A stretch of 64,000 nucleotides of DNA. Source: an uncultured Anaerolineae bacterium. GTDB lineage: Bacteria; Chloroflexota; Anaerolineae; J036; Brachytrichaceae. Of the stretch, positions 1-8,741 are shown in pieces (position 1 is the first letter of the stretch; each line of letters starts with the position of its first letter). The DNA lies in contig CALGMA010000008.1 in assembly GCA_937959265.1 (NCBI GenBank), positions 372,001 through 436,000 of the forward strand, in the 5' to 3' direction. The position numbers were made by a program, and so were the translations under genes. The notes under the pieces were generated by a model. It saw only the letters and a list, made by a program, of their open reading frames with translations. It made no database searches and was not told the DNA's origin.

Positions 1-1
1 G

Positions 2-1417
2 CAGCTCTACTCAGAAACACAGGGGAAGTTTCTCCCCGACCGCCTGGTAGAAGGCACATGCCCGATCTGTGGCTACGACAAAGCGCGCGGCGACCAGTGC
101 GACAACTGCGGCAGCCTGCTCGATGGCACTCAACTGATTAACCCGCGCAGCCGCACGCACCCGGACGATAAGCTGACGATCCGCGAAAGCGAGCACTACT
201 TCTTCAACCTGCCGGCGCTGCGCGCGCCGATTTTGGCCTACCTTTCTGACAAGGATCGCTACTGGCGCCCTACGGTGCTGGAGTTTTCGCGGCGCTACGC
301 CGAAGAGATGGAGCCGCGCGCGTTTACGCGCGACCTGACGTGGGGCATTCCCATCCCCACCGAAGGCGCGGAGGGCAAGTGCATCTACGTGTGGTACGAG
401 GCGCTGCTGGGCTACCTCTCGGCCACGGTCGAATGGGCCATGATCTCCGGCCAAACCGATGCATGGAAGGAGTTCTGGTATCGGCCGGATAACGCGCGCA
501 TCTACAACTTCATCGGCAAGGACAACATCCTGTTTCACACCGTGCTGTGGCCGGCCATCTTGATCGGCATGGGGCAGCTTGGCGGGCCGTGGGATAGCCC
601 CGGCGACGTCCCTGCGTCGCGCGCGGACGACCGAAAGTTCAACTTGCCCTACGATGTGCCGGCGAACCAGTACCTCAACCTGGGCGGGCAGAAGTTCAGC
701 AAGAGCCTGGGCGTCTCGCTCGATGCAATCGAGCTTGTTCAGAAGTACGGCGCCGATCCGCTGCGTTTTTACCTCACCTCGATCATGCCCGAAACCAAGG
801 ACAGCGACTGGAGCTGGGGCGATTTCGCCCAGCGCAACAACAACGAGTTGCTGGCCAAGTGGGGCAATCTGATCCAGCGCGTGCTCTCGCAAATTTGGCG
901 CAACTTCGAGGGGCGCATTCCGCAGCCCGGCGAATTGACCGAGGCCGATCGGGCGTTGATCGCAAAAGCCGAAGCGTGCTTCGACTCGGTGGGCGAGAAG
1001 CTGAACGCGGTCAAGCTGCGCGACGCGCTGAACGAGGTGCTTGACCTGGCGACGGCGACGAACCAATACCTCGACTTCGAGGCGCCGTGGAAGACGATCA
1101 AGACCGATAAGGTGCGCGCCGGCACACAGCTCTACGTCGCGGCGCGGGTGATTGACTCGCTGGCCGTGTTGTTCGCGCCCTTCATGCCGGGTTTGTCGGA
1201 GCGGGCGCGGGCGCAGCTTGGCTACACCGACCCGCTCTTCGGCGAACAACGCATCGAGACGCTGTGCGAGCGCACGCGCAGCCACGACGTGCTACGCTAC
1301 GACGCCGGCCGAGCGAAGGGCGAGTGGAAGCCAAGCCAACTGCCGCCGGGACAACCGTTGGGCGGCGAGCCGAGGGGCCTGGTGAGCCGGATCGAGCCGC
1401 CGCCTGACGCTCAATAG
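2..1417 (+). CDS. metG: Methionyl-tRNA synthetase, 5' end outside the window
   Basis: Charges tRNA-Met with methionine in the cytoplasm. The reading frame is open from the first bases, so the gene begins upstream; 471 residues are visible. A four-cysteine zinc knuckle (CPIC then CDNC, visible residues 20-36) and the class I signature loop in the form KFSKS (about visible residue 230) identify it, followed by the helical anticodon-binding domain. The protein stops directly after that domain, so the C-terminal tRNA-binding (EMAP-like) extension found in many bacterial enzymes is absent. The 3' end overlaps by 7 bases the convergent sugar transferase gene. The missing part should hold the HIGH motif. 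Confidence 0.96.
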   Translation, partial: QLYSETQGKFLPDRLVEGTCPICGYDKARGDQCDNCGSLLDGTQLINPRSRTHPDDKLTIRESEHYFFNLPALRAPILAYLSDKDRYWRPTVLEFSRRYAEEMEPRAFTRDLTWGIPIPTEGAEGKCIYVWYEALLGYLSATVEWAMISGQTDAWKEFWYRPDNARIYNFIGKDNILFHTVLWPAILIGMGQLGGPWDSPGDVPASRADDRKFNLPYDVPANQYLNLGGQKFSKSLGVSLDAIELVQKYGADPLRFYLTSIMPETKDSDWSWGDFAQRNNNELLAKWGNLIQRVLSQIWRNFEGRIPQPGELTEADRALIAKAEACFDSVGEKLNAVKLRDALNEVLDLATATNQYLDFEAPWKTIKTDKVRAGTQLYVAARVIDSLAVLFAPFMPGLSERARAQLGYTDPLFGEQRIETLCERTRSHDVLRYDAGRAKGEWKPSQLPPGQPLGGEPRGLVSRIEPPPDAQ

Positions 1418-2868
1418 GCGTTCTCGTGCTCGCCGGTGATCGTCTGCCAGATCGTCATCAGGATAATCTTGATGTCGAGCCAGACTGACCAGTTCTCGAC
1501 ATACCACAGGTCGTATTTCGTGCGCTCCTCGATTGAGGTATCACCGCGCAGACCGTTTACCTGCGCCCAACCGGTCATGCCGGCCTTCTCGCGGTGGCGC
1601 TCCATATAGCGCGGGATGCGCTTGCGGAATTCCTCGACGTAGATCGGCCGCTCGGGCCGTGGGCCCACCAAACTCATATCACCCAGCAACACGTTGATGA
1701 GCTGTGGTAGCTCATCGAGGTTCGTCCGTCGCAGGAACGCGCCCAGGCGCGTCTTGCGTGGGTCGTCGCGGCGCGTCCAGCCGGGTCCGCTCTGCTCGGC
1801 GTCGGCGCGCATACTGCGGAACTTGATCAAGAAGAAACGCTTGCCGTCCAGCCCCATCCGCTCTTGTGCGTAGAACGCCGGGCCGGGCGAATCGAGCTTG
1901 ATGAGGATGGCGATCAAGAACATGAACGGCGACAACAGCACCAGGCCGGCTGCGCTGCCGATCAAATCCACCGCGCGTTTGAGCGACAACTTCCAGCCGC
2001 GCAGCGCAACGTCGCGCAGGTTCAGCAGCGGCAGGCCGCTCAACTCGCCGATGCTCAATTGACCGGCCATGATCTGAAACTGGTCCGGCAGCACTTTGAT
2101 GCTGATCGTGCTGCGGTCACACTTTGAAATCACGTTTAGCAAGTCCTCGCTGCTCGCTTCCGGCAGGGCGATGATGACCTCGTCCACCACCTCGCGCGAG
2201 ACCAGGCGCGAGAGATCATCTAGCGAGCCGAGCAACCGGACGTCATACCAGGGCTTCTGGCCGTCGTATGGCACCATGCCGACAACGTCATAGCCCAGCC
2301 GCGGATTTTGTGTGATGCGTTGTAGCACTGTGGCTGCTGGCTCGCCCGAGCCGACCACGACCACGCGCGTCCGGCCAATGCCGCGCATTTGCAACGTGCG
2401 CTGGATGCGTGCCTGCACGTTGCGCCCCAACACAACCATGACGATGGTCAGCACCCAGGCGTAGATCACCATGACACGTGGGAAATCGGCGATGGCAGAG
2501 TCACCCCTGAACGTGAGTGAGACCAGTGCGACGCTGATCAACGTGCCGATGGAAACAGCCGAGAAGATGGTCGTGAGGTCGTCGGTGCTGTAGCGCGTGC
2601 GGCGCCGGTGATACATCTTGCCGAAGAAGAAGGCGCCAACGATGGCGACGATCTGCAGCGACAGCAGGGGAAGGAATTGGGTGAAGCCTGGCACGCTGCG
2701 CGCCGGCTCGGGTAAGGGAATCAGTAATCGGAGGCGATAAGCGATGAAAAAGCTAATCGTAATGCTGAGCACGTCCACGGCCAGCAACGACAGTGTGATG
2801 ATGGTCTGGTAGTGTTGCCTAAGAAAGCTGGGGCGCGACTTGGCCGCGAAGAGCGTGGTTGTGTGCAT
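1411..2868 (-). CDS. Polyprenyl-phosphate sugar phosphotransferase (exopolysaccharide initiation)
   Basis: Transfers a sugar-1-phosphate from a nucleotide sugar to undecaprenyl phosphate at the membrane, starting exopolysaccharide or O-antigen repeat assembly. 485 residues in the WcaJ/CpsE layout: about four or five hydrophobic helices (residues 20-130), a Rossmann-like CoA-binding domain (about 150-280), another membrane segment, then the bacterial sugar transferase domain, with the motifs KFRSMR, LRRTNLDELPQ and SLVGPRPE. Length is normal for the family. The sugar transferred cannot be read from the sequence. It stands alone, convergent with metG and separated by 228 bases from the next gene, so no capsule cluster is visible here. 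Confidence 0.93.
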   Translation of the reverse strand: MHTTTLFAAKSRPSFLRQHYQTIITLSLLAVDVLSITISFFIAYRLRLLIPLPEPARSVPGFTQFLPLLSLQIVAIVGAFFFGKMYHRRRTRYSTDDLTTIFSAVSIGTLISVALVSLTFRGDSAIADFPRVMVIYAWVLTIVMVVLGRNVQARIQRTLQMRGIGRTRVVVVGSGEPAATVLQRITQNPRLGYDVVGMVPYDGQKPWYDVRLLGSLDDLSRLVSREVVDEVIIALPEASSEDLLNVISKCDRSTISIKVLPDQFQIMAGQLSIGELSGLPLLNLRDVALRGWKLSLKRAVDLIGSAAGLVLLSPFMFLIAILIKLDSPGPAFYAQERMGLDGKRFFLIKFRSMRADAEQSGPGWTRRDDPRKTRLGAFLRRTNLDELPQLINVLLGDMSLVGPRPERPIYVEEFRKRIPRYMERHREKAGMTGWAQVNGLRGDTSIEERTKYDLWYVENWSVWLDIKIILMTIWQTITGEHENAY

Positions 2869-3096
2869 GACGCCTGATAACGCTTACACCCGGTGAGGCT
2901 GGGTTGCTGGACCTCACTGCTACGCCGAATCAACGCCTAGCCGCCTGAGGTGCACAGCGGATTATAGGGCATCGTACAATGGTCAATATCTGTTGCCCAC
3001 CTCTGCAGCATGACCGACGTGGGGCCGGGAAAGTACATAGGCACAGGCCGGGCGTGTCAAAGCCTGCGCCTAGATCAACTCGGTCGGCGACGGAGT
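2869..3096. other. Intergenic stretch, no gene recognised
   Basis: 228 bases between the sugar transferase start and the 3' end of the GPP34 gene, both on the minus strand. It must hold the sugar transferase promoter, but I could not assign one with confidence. Confidence 0.5.
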
Positions 3097-3942
3097 TTAG
3101 AACTCGCTTCCAAAGTCGAGGCCGCCTGCGTCACCCAAGTCGTTCATAGTGCCAGCCTCGAGCAAGCTGCCATCACCAAACAACGGTGTTTGTGGCATCG
3201 GCTCGCTCAGCATGCCCGGCATCATCCAGCCTCCTGTTCCCCAGAACATGCTCTGCGCCAACATGCTGAACATCAGCGCCGACGCCAGGCCGCTCAGCAT
3301 GTCGCTCGCCGGCTCCGGTTGCGCCGCATAGTCGGGCTGTGCGTGGGCCGGCCAGCCGGCGGACTGCGGGCTGGTCAGCTCGTCAATCCGTCGTCGCGCT
3401 TGCTCCCATTCGGTATAGGGAAAGATGACCTCGATTAAGTTGGTCATCTTGACCAGGCCGATCAGCGCGAGCGTGCGCTCGTCCGGCGCTGCGCCGCCGA
3501 TGACCACCTCGCGCAATCGTCGCCGGATGCCCTCTTTGAATCCCGATGCGCCTTGGGGGAAGCGCGCTTCTTTGAAGAAGAGCATCCGGCGCGATTCCTC
3601 AACGCGCAGCGCGCCGCGCTGCACCAGCCGTTGAATCACCTGATCTTCCAGGTTGGGCAGGCCGCGCGCAATCGCTTCGATCCAATGCGGGATCGGCTGT
3701 GGATGAGTGGGCAGCGTCCGGATGCTCTCCAGGGCGCGATCCAGCACTGCGTCGCCGGTGGGGGTGGGGTTGGCAACGGCCAGGTTGAACTGCGCGTCGG
3801 TGCGCAGCTTGCCGCGCAGCGTCAGTTCGGTCAGGATCGCGCTGGCCAATCCCATCTTAAGTGGCTCGCGCGCCTGCGGCATCACGGCGCCCTCTTTGTC
3901 GTCCATAGCGAGGAGCATCAGTTCCTCGTGCAAATTCAGCAT
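3097..3942 (-). CDS. GPP34 (GOLPH3-like) family protein
   Basis: 281 residues beginning MLNLHEELML, the typical start of the GPP34 family, whose eukaryotic members (GOLPH3/Vps74) bind phosphoinositides and retain glycosyltransferases. Bacterial members have no settled role. The family pattern LHEELMLLAMDD, then GLASAILTELTLRGKL (about residues 32-47), is clear; the last 70 residues are rich in Pro, Gln, Met and Gly and look disordered or membrane-associated. I chose the ATG at 3942 because a strong AGGAGG lies five bases before it; an upstream extension in the same frame has no such site and reads as intergenic sequence. A single gene, divergent from the Tm-1-like gene. Confidence 0.85.
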   Translation of the reverse strand: MLNLHEELMLLAMDDKEGAVMPQAREPLKMGLASAILTELTLRGKLRTDAQFNLAVANPTPTGDAVLDRALESIRTLPTHPQPIPHWIEAIARGLPNLEDQVIQRLVQRGALRVEESRRMLFFKEARFPQGASGFKEGIRRRLREVVIGGAAPDERTLALIGLVKMTNLIEVIFPYTEWEQARRRIDELTSPQSAGWPAHAQPDYAAQPEPASDMLSGLASALMFSMLAQSMFWGTGGWMMPGMLSEPMPQTPLFGDGSLLEAGTMNDLGDAGGLDFGSEF

Positions 3943-4122
3943 GACAACCTCCTGTTGCTTTTCAAGTTTGCGGCACCGCGTATGCGATGCGGACGGCGCA
4001 TATCCAGGTGACAGAACGCTATCGGTTGCGCATATGAAACCCATATATGCAGCCTGATAGTCCGCTGAGAGGGACGTTTGCGCTGAGCGACACGCTAGCA
4101 TATAACGCAGGCGAGGTGCGCT

Positions 4123-5358
4123 ATGCCAACTGTCGTTTTGATCGGCACGCTCGACACAAAGGGCGCAGAATTTGACTTCGTTCGCAGACGGATTAAGCAA
4201 CACGGCGCAGAGGTGATCCTGGTGGATGCGGGTGTCCTGGGCGCGCCGCCGATCAAGCCCACTATCACCCGCGAGGAAGTGGCCCGCGCTGCGGGTGCGG
4301 AGATCGCTGCTTTGGCGACATCCGGCGACCGTGGCGCAGCGGTAATGACCATGGCGCGGGGCGCGGCGGAGATCGCCAAGCGCCTCTACGCCGAGAAGAG
4401 GCTAGATGGCATCATGGGCATGGGCGGCAGCGGCAATTCATCCATCGCGGCGGCGGCCATGCGCGAATTGCCCGTAGGTGTGCCCAAGCTCATCGTCAGC
4501 ACGCTCGCGAGCGGCGACACGCGCCCTTACGTCGGCGCGAACGATGTGACCATGATGTATTCGGTGGTGGACATCGCCGGCGTCAACCGCGTCAGTGAGC
4601 GCATCTTAAGCAACGCAGCGGCGGCCATCGCCGGCATGGCCGCCGCGTATGCCAAACGCAAGCGCGCCTCAAAATCTAAACCGCTCATCGGCGCGACGAT
4701 GTTCGGCGTCACCACGCCGTGCGTGAACGCGGCGCGCGCTTGGCTGGAGGAGCGCGGCTACGAAGTGCTCGTCTTTCACGCGACCGGCACCGGCGGGCAA
4801 AGCATGGAGGCGCTGGTGAAGGGCGGCTTTTTGGCCGGCGTGCTGGACATCACGACCACCGAGCTGGCCGATGAACTGGTGGGCGGCGTGTTGAGCGCCG
4901 GGCCGGAGCGGTTAGAGGCAGCCGGCAGGCTGGGCGTGCCCCAGGTGGTCTCGCTCGGCGCGCTGGACATGGTGAACTTCGGGCCGCTGGACACCGTGCC
5001 GGAGAAGTTCCGTGGGCGTAACCTTTATCAGCACAACGCCACTGTGACGCTCATGCGCACCACGGCCGAGGAATGCGCCGAGTTGGGCCGCATCATCGCC
5101 CGCAAGTTGAACATGGCCGGCGGGCCAACGACCGTCTTCATCCCACTCAAGGGCGTCTCGATGATCGCAACGCAGGGCAAGCCGTTCTACGATCCCGAAG
5201 CGGATGCTGCGCTGATTCGCGAGCTGAAGGCCAACTTGCGCGCCGATATTCCGGTGCGGGAGATGGATACAGACATCAATGACCCCCAATTTGCGCATGC
5301 GATGGCGCGCGAGCTGGATCGGATGATCGCTGGTGTGAAAGGCAGAAAGAAGAAATGA
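4123..5358 (+). CDS. Tm-1-like ATP-binding protein (UPF0261 family)
   Basis: 411 residues starting MPTVVLIGTLDTKG, the signature of the UPF0261/Tm-1-like family. The tomato Tm-1 N-terminal domain binds ATP; bacterial functions are unknown. Two Rossmann-like halves are visible, with Gly-rich loops (MGMGGSGNSS near residue 102 and GTGGQSME near 225). It is followed 46 bases later by a PEP-hydrolase-like TIM-barrel protein. In plants and fungi the two domains are fused into one polypeptide, so the split adjacent pair here probably works as a complex. The upstream 180 bases separate it from the divergent GPP34 gene. Confidence 0.9.
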   Translation: MPTVVLIGTLDTKGAEFDFVRRRIKQHGAEVILVDAGVLGAPPIKPTITREEVARAAGAEIAALATSGDRGAAVMTMARGAAEIAKRLYAEKRLDGIMGMGGSGNSSIAAAAMRELPVGVPKLIVSTLASGDTRPYVGANDVTMMYSVVDIAGVNRVSERILSNAAAAIAGMAAAYAKRKRASKSKPLIGATMFGVTTPCVNAARAWLEERGYEVLVFHATGTGGQSMEALVKGGFLAGVLDITTTELADELVGGVLSAGPERLEAAGRLGVPQVVSLGALDMVNFGPLDTVPEKFRGRNLYQHNATVTLMRTTAEECAELGRIIARKLNMAGGPTTVFIPLKGVSMIATQGKPFYDPEADAALIRELKANLRADIPVREMDTDINDPQFAHAMARELDRMIAGVKGRKKK

Positions 5359-5404
5359 GGCGCTGGGAGGCATAACCGCCTCCTGACGAAGAGGTTGACT
5401 GCTT

Positions 5405-6229
5405 ATGGACAGAGCAACTGCGCTGGAGAAGTTAAGGGCGACTGTCGCTTCCGGCGGCGTCATCATCGGCGCCGGCGCGGGCACCGGCTTGTCGGCCAAG
5501 TGCGCCGAAGCCGGCGGCGTGGACCTCATCATCATCTACAACAGCGGGCGCTATCGCATGGCCGGGCGCGGATCGCTGGCCGGGCTGATGCCCTACGGCG
5601 ACGCGAATGCCATTGTGATGGAAATGGCCAACGAGGTGTTGCCGGTGGTGAAGCATACGCCGGTGCTGGCTGGCGTGTGTGGCACCGACCCCTTCCGGTT
5701 GATGCCGGTCTTCCTCCGGCAGGTGAAGGAGGCCGGCTTTGCCGGTGTGCAGAACTTCCCCACCGTCGGCCTGATTGACGGCGTCTTCCGTCAAGGGCTG
5801 GAGGAGACCGGCATGGGCTTCGGGCTGGAGGTGGACATGATCCGGCTGGCGCATGAGATGGACTTGCTCACCTGCCCATACGTGTTCGACGAGGAGCAGG
5901 CCGTCGCGATGACGCAAGCCGGCGCGGATGTGCTGGTGCCGCACATGGGGCTGACGACCAAGGGCGCCATCGGCGCGAAGACTGCCCTTACGCTGGATGA
6001 ATGCGTTGAGCGCATCCAGCGCATGCATGACGCCGCGAAGCGCGCGCGCGCCGATGTGATGGTGTTGTGTCACGGTGGGCCGATCGCCGAGCCGGAGGAC
6101 GCGCAGTATGTGCTCTCGCGCACAACGGGCGTCGTCGGCTTCTTCGGCGCCAGCAGCATGGAGCGCCTGCCCACCGAGGTGGCAATTACCGAAAACGCCC
6201 GACGCTTCAAGCAGTTGCAGCGACGCTGA
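5405..6229 (+). CDS. Phosphoenolpyruvate hydrolase-like TIM-barrel protein
   Basis: 274 residues, the partner domain of the Tm-1-like protein. The N-terminal part carries [20 protein letters not shown] and an acidic [17 protein letters not shown] motif typical of the family annotated as phosphoenolpyruvate hydrolase or TIM-barrel enzyme; the C-terminal part has [11 protein letters not shown] and [12 protein letters not shown]. The true reaction is not established for the family. It lies 46 bases after the Tm-1-like gene and 17 bases before a Crp/Fnr regulator, so the three probably form one transcript. Confidence 0.88.
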   Translation: MDRATALEKLRATVASGGVIIGAGAGTGLSAKCAEAGGVDLIIIYNSGRYRMAGRGSLAGLMPYGDANAIVMEMANEVLPVVKHTPVLAGVCGTDPFRLMPVFLRQVKEAGFAGVQNFPTVGLIDGVFRQGLEETGMGFGLEVDMIRLAHEMDLLTCPYVFDEEQAVAMTQAGADVLVPHMGLTTKGAIGAKTALTLDECVERIQRMHDAAKRARADVMVLCHGGPIAEPEDAQYVLSRTTGVVGFFGASSMERLPTEVAITENARRFKQLQRR

Positions 6230-6246
6230 CGGCTTCCGCGCGTCTG

Positions 6247-6927
6247 ATGTTACGGCCCGAAGACCTGAAGCGCGCGACGACGGCGCTGCCGTTTCTGGCG
6301 CATGCGCCGGCGGAACTCATCCGCGATTTTCTGCGCGAGGCGAGCATTCGCGCTGTTCCCGCCGGCGCCCAGATCTTCTCCGAAGGCGATGAGTGCAGCG
6401 CTATCGCAATCCTGCTCAGCGGTATGGTGCGCGTGTTCAAGATCGGCGAGACCGGCCGCGAGATCACGCTCTACCGCTTCGACCAGGGGGAAAGCTGCAT
6501 CCTCACCGCCAACTGCATCCTGGGCAATCGCCATTTCCCCGCCATCGCCACGGTAGAGCGCGACGCGGAGGCCATCGTGATTCCGGCGACGGCGTTCCGC
6601 GATTGGGTCAATCGTTATCAGCCGTGGCGGGACTACGTGTTCGACCTGCTCTCGCGGCGGCTGGCCAGCGTCATGGCCGTCGTGGACGAGGTGGCCTTCC
6701 GGCGCATGGATGCGCGCATCGCCGACTTCCTGGCTCGTCGGCTCAGCCCAGCGGCTCCTAGCTTGCGCATCACCCATCAGGAGATCGCAGCCGAGCTGGG
6801 CACCTCGCGCGAGGTCGTCAGCCGCATCCTGGAGGACTTCAGCGCCGGCCGCCTAATCGAGACTGGCCGGGGGACGATCATGCTGTTGGATCATGCCGGG
6901 CTCCTGCGCCGCGCCGGGGCGATGTGA
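6247..6927 (+). CDS. Crp/Fnr family transcriptional regulator
   Basis: 226 residues from the ATG at 6247: a cyclic-nucleotide-binding-like beta-roll (about residues 15-130, EGDECSAIAILLSGMVRVFK), a long dimerisation helix and a winged helix-turn-helix (ITHQEIAAELGTSREVVSRILEDF, about 175-198). The effector site lacks an obvious cAMP-binding RXS signature, and the four cysteines of an Fnr iron-sulfur cluster are not present in that arrangement, so the signal is unknown. The gene follows the PEP-hydrolase-like gene by 17 bases. A GTGAC-ATT-GTCAC palindrome just downstream could be its own binding site. Confidence 0.9.
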   Translation: MLRPEDLKRATTALPFLAHAPAELIRDFLREASIRAVPAGAQIFSEGDECSAIAILLSGMVRVFKIGETGREITLYRFDQGESCILTANCILGNRHFPAIATVERDAEAIVIPATAFRDWVNRYQPWRDYVFDLLSRRLASVMAVVDEVAFRRMDARIADFLARRLSPAAPSLRITHQEIAAELGTSREVVSRILEDFSAGRLIETGRGTIMLLDHAGLLRRAGAM

Positions 6928-6964
6928 TGCCGCCGGTTGAGCGCGGGCGAATCTCCTCAGTTGT

Positions 6965-6977
6965 GTGACATTGTCAC
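6965..6977. promoter_or_regulatory. Candidate Crp/Fnr-type operator
   Basis: Perfect palindrome GTGAC-ATT-GTCAC located 37 bases after the Crp/Fnr gene and about 67 bases before the next gene's start. The half-site resembles the Crp TGTGA core (TGTGAC is present on the left) but the spacer is shorter than that of a classical Crp site. Binding by the neighbouring regulator is an inference. Confidence 0.35.
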
Positions 6978-7044
6978 TGACAAATCGCTGCTGGCGCGCT
7001 ACCCTATGGCCAACACGATATATCTACACTTAGGAGGTCTTGAG

Positions 7045-7251
7045 ATGAAGAAGAATATGGGCAATCTGGATCGCGGTATTCGCATCGTCGTTGCGGTCAT
7101 CGTTGCTGTGCTCATCGCCACCGGCGCAGTCAGCGGTGTGCTGGCCGTCGTTCTAGGCGTGTTGGCAGCGGTCTTCCTGCTCACCAGCCTGATCGGCTTC
7201 TGCCCGCTCTATGCGCCGTTTGGCATCAGCACCTGCCCGCGCGAGCGCTGA
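7045..7251 (+). CDS. Small DUF2892-type membrane protein
   Basis: 68 residues beginning MKKNMGNLDRGIRI, with two hydrophobic helices (about 10-28 and 31-50) and the conserved tail CPLYAPFGISTC. This is the DUF2892 (YgaP-like membrane segment) family, usually associated with inner-membrane sulfur or stress functions but without a defined activity on its own. The start is fixed by TAGGAGG nine bases upstream. It sits alone between the Crp/Fnr gene and a strong hairpin. Confidence 0.85.
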   Translation: MKKNMGNLDRGIRIVVAVIVAVLIATGAVSGVLAVVLGVLAAVFLLTSLIGFCPLYAPFGISTCPRER

Positions 7252-7274
7252 TCCTCTTCCTTGCTTAACGCTTA

Positions 7275-7308
7275 GCCAAGCCGGAGTGCGGTTGCGCTCC
7301 GGCTTGGC
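7275..7308 (+). terminator. Hairpin terminator-like structure
   Basis: Perfect 12-bp stem (GCCAAGCCGGAG with its complement at 7297-7308) and a 10-base loop, 23 bases after the DUF2892 gene. There is no T-run after it, so it may end transcription weakly or protect the 3' end. Confidence 0.55.
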
Positions 7309-7436
7309 GCGTTGTATAGGAAGCGCCTCCAGCCGCGTCACAGGCTGAGCCGGTCGAAGTCTGTCGAAGGCTGTGCGTTGCGCCTCACGCTGCTGCGTGC
7401 TAATCTGTCCGGCATCTCACTATCGAGGAGTATGCC

Positions 7437-7850
7437 ATGCAGAAGATCGGCGCGGGATATGTCGTCTACGGTGAAGATGTCGAGTCGCTGCAGTTTGATT
7501 GGGGCACGCTGAAGATGCACAACGAGCCAGCGGTGACCGGGTCGCAGCGCTTCAGCAGCGGCGTGGTCATCATTAAGCCGGGCATGGGGCACGCGCGACA
7601 CAATCACCCCGGCAGCGATGAGATCATCTACGTCATCAGCGGCGAGATCGAGCAGATGATTGACGACCAGCCGCCCGTGCGCTTGCACGCCGGCGCAAGC
7701 ATCTTCATCCCCGCTGACGTGTATCACGCGACGCTGAACGTGGGCTGGAAGCCGGCCGAACTGTTCATCATCTACGCGCCGCCCGGCCCGGAGCGCTTTT
7801 TCCGCACGCTGCCCGGTTGCGCGGTGACGCCGCCGGAGCGCAAAGCCTGA
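7437..7850 (+). CDS. Cupin-domain protein
   Basis: 137 residues forming a single small cupin. Metal-ligand pattern is visible: HARHNHPGSDE (about residues 54-64) and the second-motif histidine in ADVYHATLN (about 98-106). Such proteins bind a divalent metal and act as isomerases, oxygenases or sensors; which one cannot be told here. The start follows CGAGGAG by six bases. The gene stands alone between the hairpin at 7275 and the convergent DUF6882-like gene. Confidence 0.85.
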   Translation: MQKIGAGYVVYGEDVESLQFDWGTLKMHNEPAVTGSQRFSSGVVIIKPGMGHARHNHPGSDEIIYVISGEIEQMIDDQPPVRLHAGASIFIPADVYHATLNVGWKPAELFIIYAPPGPERFFRTLPGCAVTPPERKA

Positions 7851-7888
7851 AGCAAGGGTCGGCGGCTGGAGCGGGTGTTACCCGCATC

Positions 7889-8608
7889 TCACCCCAAGGC
7901 AATCAACCGGCCTTGCTCATCAAAATCGGCGATGAGCTGCTGTGGAGCGCCGAGCGGTGAACGGGGCGCGGCCTTCATCGTTGCGATGATGCGCCGGCCT
8001 TCCTCGCGCACATCCAGGCGATAGAACTGCAAGTAGCTGAGCAGCGCCGCGCGCGGGTTGGTCACGGGGTAACGGGATAGGAAGGCGGGGAAGATGCGCA
8101 AGATGCGCGGGATCGGCCGGGTGACCGAACGCTTATAGCGCGGGTCTTTGATCAGCAAATAGAGCGCGCCGCGCGGGTAGGGCGCGCGGAAGAAACAGCC
8201 GGCGCGTTGCGCGCCGCAAGCGATCAGCGCGATCCGCTGCGGGTTCACCTCCGGCGTGATCGGCAGCTCCGGTGTGATCAGTTCAGGCACGCTTGCAGTA
8301 GCGCCGAACGCTTTCAGTTCATTCGCCAACTTCAACAGCGCGTCCGGAATGCTGCTCGGGTTGGCCCAACCCCATAACCAGGTATGACTGTCCTCCGACT
8401 CGGTGCCTAGCACTTGTACGTTCAACTGGAGGTCTTCTTCATGAGGCCGGTGGAAGGCAAGCACGCCGCTGTTCAGGTCGAATGCCCAACTGCTCCTCCC
8501 CAGCATGGCGTCCAAATAGATCTGCTTGTCGAACGATGCCGCGCCGTGCTTGGTGAATAGGTCTTCGAACTTTTGTGAGGCCATCGCTTGTGGCGTGTCA
8601 GGTGGCAT
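7889..8608 (-). CDS. DUF6882-like protein of unknown function
   Basis: 239 residues with no signal peptide or membrane helix. The pattern WAFDLNSGVLAFHRP, then VLGTESEDSHTWLWGWAN (about residues 85-102), matches the DUF6882 family of uncharacterised cytoplasmic proteins. It is the last host-type gene before the 8.7-18.2 kb island; its start may instead be the internal ATG eight codons later (MASQKFE), as neither has a convincing ribosome-binding site. Convergent with the cupin gene. Confidence 0.7.
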   Translation of the reverse strand: MPPDTPQAMASQKFEDLFTKHGAASFDKQIYLDAMLGRSSWAFDLNSGVLAFHRPHEEDLQLNVQVLGTESEDSHTWLWGWANPSSIPDALLKLANELKAFGATASVPELITPELPITPEVNPQRIALIACGAQRAGCFFRAPYPRGALYLLIKDPRYKRSVTRPIPRILRIFPAFLSRYPVTNPRAALLSYLQFYRLDVREEGRRIIATMKAAPRSPLGAPQQLIADFDEQGRLIALG

Positions 8609-8710
8609 GAGTTAGGTTTCAGGTGTTAAGTGTCAGGTATCAAGTGTCGGGTCGTGCGCGAAACGCGAGACGCACAACGCGAGACATAAGACGTAAAACG
8701 TGCGACGTAA
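8609..8710. repeat. Low-complexity intergenic repeat at island edge
   Basis: Contains short reiterated words (ggtgttaagtgtcaggtatc and acgcgagacgcac/aacgcgagac, acgtaaaacg). The word acgtaaaacg at 8691-8700 recurs at 18168-18177 on the far side of the island, in the same orientation. Similar words occur in other intergenic gaps of this window, so this appears to be a genome-wide spacer repeat family. Confidence 0.5.
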
Positions 8711-8741
8711 TATCAATTGTCTACTCAAGTCGCATTAAGTG
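8711..8741 (+). repeat. Left copy of 31-bp inverted repeat bounding the island
   Basis: The 31 bases here match the complement of 18133-18163 at 28 of 31 positions, including a perfect 19-base core caattgtctactcaagtcg (8714-8732 against 18142-18160). An inverted pair this long, 9.4 kb apart, each beside transposase remnants, looks like the terminal repeats of a mobile element. Confidence 0.7.

Noticed and set aside
3943..4203. N-terminal extension of the GPP34 protein up to 4203
   Set aside because: It runs through the divergent Tm-1-like gene start and lacks a ribosome-binding site; AGGAGG marks the start at 3942.
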